Assembly (NCBI RefSeq): GCF_001647285.1
Contig: NZ_LRML01000003.1
Location: forward strand, 310,001 to 374,000
Length of the DNA: 64,000 bases
Direction of reading: 5' to 3'
DNA from: Rufibacter roseus
GTDB taxonomy: Bacteria > Bacteroidota > Bacteroidia > Cytophagales > Hymenobacteraceae
Under the pieces are notes generated by a model. It did not search any database. It had not been told where the DNA came from and worked only from the letters and a program-made list of their open reading frames with translations. A program made the translations under genes and the position numbers. Position 1 is the stretch's first letter. Every line of letters starts with the position of its first letter. This document shows positions 61,362 through 64,000 of the stretch, piece by piece.

Positions 61362-61953
61362 TTGTATGCTGGGTTTGTACTTTCTGTTTTTGTATTTCTT
61401 CTAACACCTGAAGCTGCCGGTTCAAAATGGCAATGCGCATTTTCAGATTGTCACGCATGGCCTGTATCAACACTTCTTTGTTTGGTGTGGTGTACAGCTC
61501 TTTTTTCAGGGCGGCATAATCAGCATCTAACGCTGCAGCCTCCCGCTCCCACTCTTCTTCCATGCCTAGAGCCTTCAAGTCATATTCTTTTAACTGAGCT
61601 TCTTTCTGCTCAATAATGCTCACAAAGCTGGTTTCTATCTGCTGTAACTCAGGAGCTATCTTCTCTAGCGGCACAGGTTGGGCGGCGGCAATGGTTTCTG
61701 TAGGCGGCTGTGTAATGCCAATAGTACGGGCAGATAAAGCCACTACTATCAGCACCGCTACGGCGGCGGCGTATTTCCAGGCTGAGTTCCAGTTCAGGGA
61801 GAAGATTTTAGCTTCTTTTACTGGCTCCTGCTCTACAACAGGCGGCTCAGCCTGCATTTCGCCCACAATGTCTTGCCACAAGTCCGGTCTGGGCGAGAAA
61901 GAGTCAAACTCGTCTCGGTGGGCCTGTACAAAATCTTTTAGTTTATCACTCAT
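61339..61953 (-). CDS. Membrane-anchored anti-sigma-like protein
   Basis: 204 residues. The first 55 residues are soluble and acidic (a possible sigma-binding part with HRDEFDSFSPRPDLWQDIV), then one membrane helix (about 58-78) with WKYAAAVAVLIVVALSA, then a periplasmic part rich in coiled-coil (about 100-195). There is no zinc-binding HxxxCxxC motif. Position between the sigma and DUF4097 genes supports the anti-sigma role. It starts 58 bases after the sigma-factor stop. Confidence 0.8.
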   Translation of the reverse strand: MSDKLKDFVQAHRDEFDSFSPRPDLWQDIVGEMQAEPPVVEQEPVKEAKIFSLNWNSAWKYAAAVAVLIVVALSARTIGITQPPTETIAAAQPVPLEKIAPELQQIETSFVSIIEQKEAQLKEYDLKALGMEEEWEREAAALDADYAALKKELYTTPNKEVLIQAMRDNLKMRIAILNRQLQVLEEIQKQKVQTQHTNETVKTL

Positions 61954-62011
61954 CTTGGTATCGGATTTCGGTTTGGGTAGTTCTTGTTATGTTGTTGTCG
62001 TTGTTTCTGGT

Positions 62012-62572
62012 TTATTTGAGTAAGGCCTGCTCTTCCATTAAAGCCAATAACTTTTTGCGGGCCCTGCTGTACTGAGATTTAGAAGTTGCCTCACTTATGC
62101 TCAAAATGTCGGCAATCTCACCGTGGTCATAGCCTTCCAGCAGGTACAAGGTCAGCACTACTCGGTAACCGTCTGGCAGTAGCTGAATTGCCCGTTTGAT
62201 GCTTTCCACTTTATAATCCATGTCTTCCTGATCATACTCAGGGCCCTCATCCACAAAGTCCTGGCTTTCTTCCATGGGTGTTACCTGCAGGCGCCGGCTG
62301 CGCACTTTGGTGATGGACTTGTTAATGACAATGCGCTTGAGCCAGGAGCCAAACGTCGAGTCGCCTTTAAAGGTGTGCAGTTCCCTGAACGCACTCAGGA
62401 AAGACTCCTGCAGTACATCTTCGGCCTCGGTATAGTCGTTCGTAATCCGCATGCTCACGTTGAACATAGATTTACTGTAGAGCTTGTACAGCTCATACTG
62501 CGCCTTTCGGTCACCCTCTTTACATCGGGCCACTACTTGCGCATTTACGTCGGTGTATTCCAGCGTCTCCAA
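62012..62572 (-). CDS. RNA polymerase ECF-type sigma factor
   Basis: 186 residues, usual length. Region 2 covers about 18-85 with YELYKLYSKSMFNVSMRI and TNDYTEAEDVLQESFLSAF, then FGSWLKRIVINKSI; region 4 covers about 130-182 with LPDGYRVVLTLYLLEGYDH and ISEATSKSQYSRARKKL (helix-turn-helix). It should direct RNA polymerase to a small regulon and is held by the downstream anti-sigma. It is the first gene of a three-gene operon. Confidence 0.95.
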   Translation of the reverse strand: METLEYTDVNAQVVARCKEGDRKAQYELYKLYSKSMFNVSMRITNDYTEAEDVLQESFLSAFRELHTFKGDSTFGSWLKRIVINKSITKVRSRRLQVTPMEESQDFVDEGPEYDQEDMDYKVESIKRAIQLLPDGYRVVLTLYLLEGYDHGEIADILSISEATSKSQYSRARKKLLALMEEQALLK

Positions 62573-63077
62573 TCGGTTACTTGGTTTTGGCTTTCATAAA
62601 GTCTTTCTTCTGCAGCTACTCTGGAACAACACCAACCATTTCTTTGCGCCAACGGGCTTTCTTATGTTCCTGATTCTATACTAAAGACAACAGGAAATGG
62701 CTGGGGTTGCACGGGGTTCCTAAAATAAATTGGAAGGAATATCTACTAACCTGAAAGTAAATAATTTATGATTAAAAAAGTAGATTGTCTTAATCTAAAT
62801 TTGGAGAGGTTCAGAGACTGAGGATTCTCTACAGAAATGCCTGCTATTTAAACGAGATAGCCGAGTTGCTTTAATGGAAGTGCTGCTGCATATACTCCGC
62901 CTTTTAAGGTATCGAGCGATAAGGAAAACCTTCTAGATTCAGAAAGACAATTAACAGTTTTCGATCTTATTTTTGGGAAAGGCTGAAACAAGAAATAGCG
63001 CCTGCTCGAACGGCCTTAATGTGCCATTTGAAACTACGAGTACCTATACCAGAGTTGTATAATCCGCGATTCTAAAA
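62573..63077. other. 505-base gene-free stretch before the sigma factor gene
   Basis: No coding frame or convincing promoter. The only structure found is a decayed P40 copy at 62957-62989. The autoregulatory promoter of the sigma operon should lie near 62573. Confidence 0.55.
62957..62989. repeat. Decayed P40 copy
   Basis: GTTTTCGATCT, then TATTTTTGGGAAA, then GGCTGAAAC: the frame of a P40 copy with several mismatches. Confidence 0.4.
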
Positions 63078-63581
63078 TCAGCTATAAGACTTTTTGCGAG
63101 CTTTATAAGACCAGGTAATTCTAAAGCGAGCTACTTCTTCGCCTTGCTCGTTACGCCCCACACTAATGGTTTCAATGGTGCTACCGTTGCCCGTTGCCTG
63201 GGTCTGCTGGATAGCATTAGCAATTTTGTCTCCGTCTGAACAGGTAAAGGTGATTACGCCTACTGCTTTTTTGGTGAATTCTGCCTGCATGTTTACTACC
63301 AGCATAGACACCGATGGCTCCGCTTTGTGCAGGTACATCATGCTCATGACGCCACTTGCCAGTTCAGCGGCCATACCCAGACAGGCGAAGTAAATAGATT
63401 TGAAAGGATTTTTGGTAAGATAGGTGTAAGCTACAGTCACCTGCGCCTCTGTCTCGGTTATGCTCTTAATTCGGAGACCCGCCAAATACGCCATAGGCAG
63501 GTGCTTAAACAAGAACAGCTTCAGCTTGACTGGGTTGGAAACAATCTTCATGAAAGCAGCTGAAGCAGTAGAAATAGGCAT
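63078..63581 (-). CDS. DUF4442 (hotdog-fold thioesterase-like) protein
   Basis: 167 residues; ATG at 63551 would remove ten residues. The hotdog-fold order is visible: a helix start, strand RIKSITETEAQVTVAYTYL, hot-dog helix SIYFACLGMAAELASGVMSM (20 residues), strands SVSMLVVNMQAEFTKKAVG and ITFTCSDGDKIANAIQ. DUF4442 proteins resemble acyl-CoA thioesterases. Catalytic residues cannot be fixed by eye. It follows the aldehyde dehydrogenase gene on the same strand after 190 bases with a terminator between. Confidence 0.85.
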   Translation of the reverse strand: MPISTASAAFMKIVSNPVKLKLFLFKHLPMAYLAGLRIKSITETEAQVTVAYTYLTKNPFKSIYFACLGMAAELASGVMSMMYLHKAEPSVSMLVVNMQAEFTKKAVGVITFTCSDGDKIANAIQQTQATGNGSTIETISVGRNEQGEEVARFRITWSYKARKKSYS

Positions 63582-63680
63582 ATAGAATAAGTAAAGCGAA
63601 CAGTAAGTGGCACAAATTAGATCTTCTAATCCACTACGCGCATTTTGATTCGGTAGGAATTACGTTTTATAAAGCAATTA

Positions 63681-63719
63681 CGTTTTAGACGTATTTTCAG
63701 AAAATCAGCCGGAAAACAG
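63681..63719. repeat. P40 palindrome, copy 26
   Basis: CGTTTTAGACGTATTTTC at the left, GAAAATCAGCCGGAAAACAG at the right; partly regular. It adjoins the terminator of the aldehyde dehydrogenase gene. Confidence 0.75.
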
Positions 63720-63755
63720 AAAAGCCTCACTGGCTTTATAACCAGTGAGGCTTTT
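63720..63755 (-). terminator. Terminator of the aldehyde dehydrogenase gene
   Basis: Perfect 14-bp stem AAAAGCCTCACTGG / CCAGTGAGGCTTTT, 8-base loop, T-rich tail on the minus strand. Confidence 0.9.
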
Positions 63756-63772
63756 ACATTATTTAAAACTAC

Positions 63773-64000
63773 TTATAAGTCAAACTTGATACCTTGCGCC
63801 AACGGCAGCTCCCGCCCAAAGTTAATAGTATTGGTCTGGCGGCGCATGTAGAATTTCCAGGCATCGGAACCGGACTCACGCCCTCCGCCGGTGTCTTTCT
63901 CACCCCCGAAGGCTCCGCCAATCTCGGCCCCGGAAGTACCAATGTTTACGTTGGCAATACCGCAGTCAGAACCCCAGTGGCTCAGGAAAGTCTCGGTCTC
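63773..64000 (-). CDS. ALDH7-family aldehyde dehydrogenase, C-terminal end (partial)
   Basis: The last 75 residues of a minus-strand gene running off the right edge; stop at 63773-63775. The fragment has [40 protein letters not shown] and [10 protein letters not shown], which match the end of the ALDH7 family (alpha-aminoadipic semialdehyde dehydrogenase, lysine degradation, oxidising the semialdehyde with NAD+). The catalytic Cys and Glu are outside the window. It ends in a terminator. Confidence 0.9.
   Translation of the reverse strand, partial: ETETFLSHWGSDCGIANVNIGTSGAEIGGAFGGEKDTGGGRESGSDAWKFYMRRQTNTINFGRELPLAQGIKFDL

Overview
The window is chromosomal DNA from a member of the Bacteroidota, most likely the order Cytophagales, family Hymenobacteraceae (a Rufibacter- or Pontibacter-like organism; the genus is inference). 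The signs are SusC-like TonB receptors with an STN domain, DUF4249 and MG2-domain outer-membrane partners, TIGR02587/TIGR02588 proteins, A-rich leaders without Shine-Dalgarno sequences before genes such as recA and rplM, and promoters of the Bacteroidota type (TTG, about 20 bases, TAnnTTTG), clearest before guaB and rplM. I see no rRNA, tRNA, CRISPR array, insertion-sequence transposase or prophage.

Layout. 1-5.7 kb: end of a membrane protein, a coiled-coil secreted protein, queD-folE, a TIGR01777 epimerase and a class A penicillin-binding protein. 5.9-13.1 kb: a four-gene minus-strand operon (secreted protein, STN-TonB receptor, DUF4249 lipoprotein, MG2 protein). 13.3-19.5 kb: cell-wall amidase, small secreted proteins, an MscS channel and a class D beta-lactamase. 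19.7-23.5 kb: PepSY protein and siderophore receptor with two candidate Fur boxes. 23.7-29.6 kb: VOC protein, TerB-like protein, a small protein/beta-barrel pair, a nicotinamide riboside salvage group (pnuC, DUF2490, NadR-type kinase, aldose epimerase) and a rhodanese. 29.8-34.5 kb: guaB with an unusual start-codon hairpin, then a complete RsbU/RsbV/RsbW-like partner-switching module. 34.8-39.5 kb: two parvulin chaperones and a MoxR ATPase. 39.6-49.6 kb: small envelope proteins, acetyltransferase, recA, DUF3108 protein and a PhoB/PhoR-like two-component pair. 49.8-53.4 kb: pseudouridine synthase, then rplM-rpsI-rpsB-tsf. 53.7-64 kb: NDH-2, an esterase, a membrane-anchored MutS homologue, RidA, an ECF sigma/anti-sigma/DUF4097 operon, a DUF4442 protein and the end of an ALDH7 aldehyde dehydrogenase.

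The most striking thing is not a gene. A roughly 40-base imperfect palindrome, called P40 here (my label), occurs 26 times clearly and twice in decayed form, about once per 2.5 kb, essentially always between genes. Its two arms change together: outer pairs CTG/CAG are replaced by CCG/CGG, CTA/TAG or ACG/CGT in different copies. This argues that the folded form is selected or copied. It often sits next to ordinary terminator hairpins rather than replacing them, and two clear copies lie between divergent genes, so it is not simply a terminator. I know of no described family with this sequence. Other repeats are a perfect 27-bp inverted repeat at 53.5 kb, an 88-base hairpin element at 15.1 kb, a 20-bp inverted repeat enclosing a P40 copy at 50.5 kb, and AT-rich inverted repeats at 59.4 kb.
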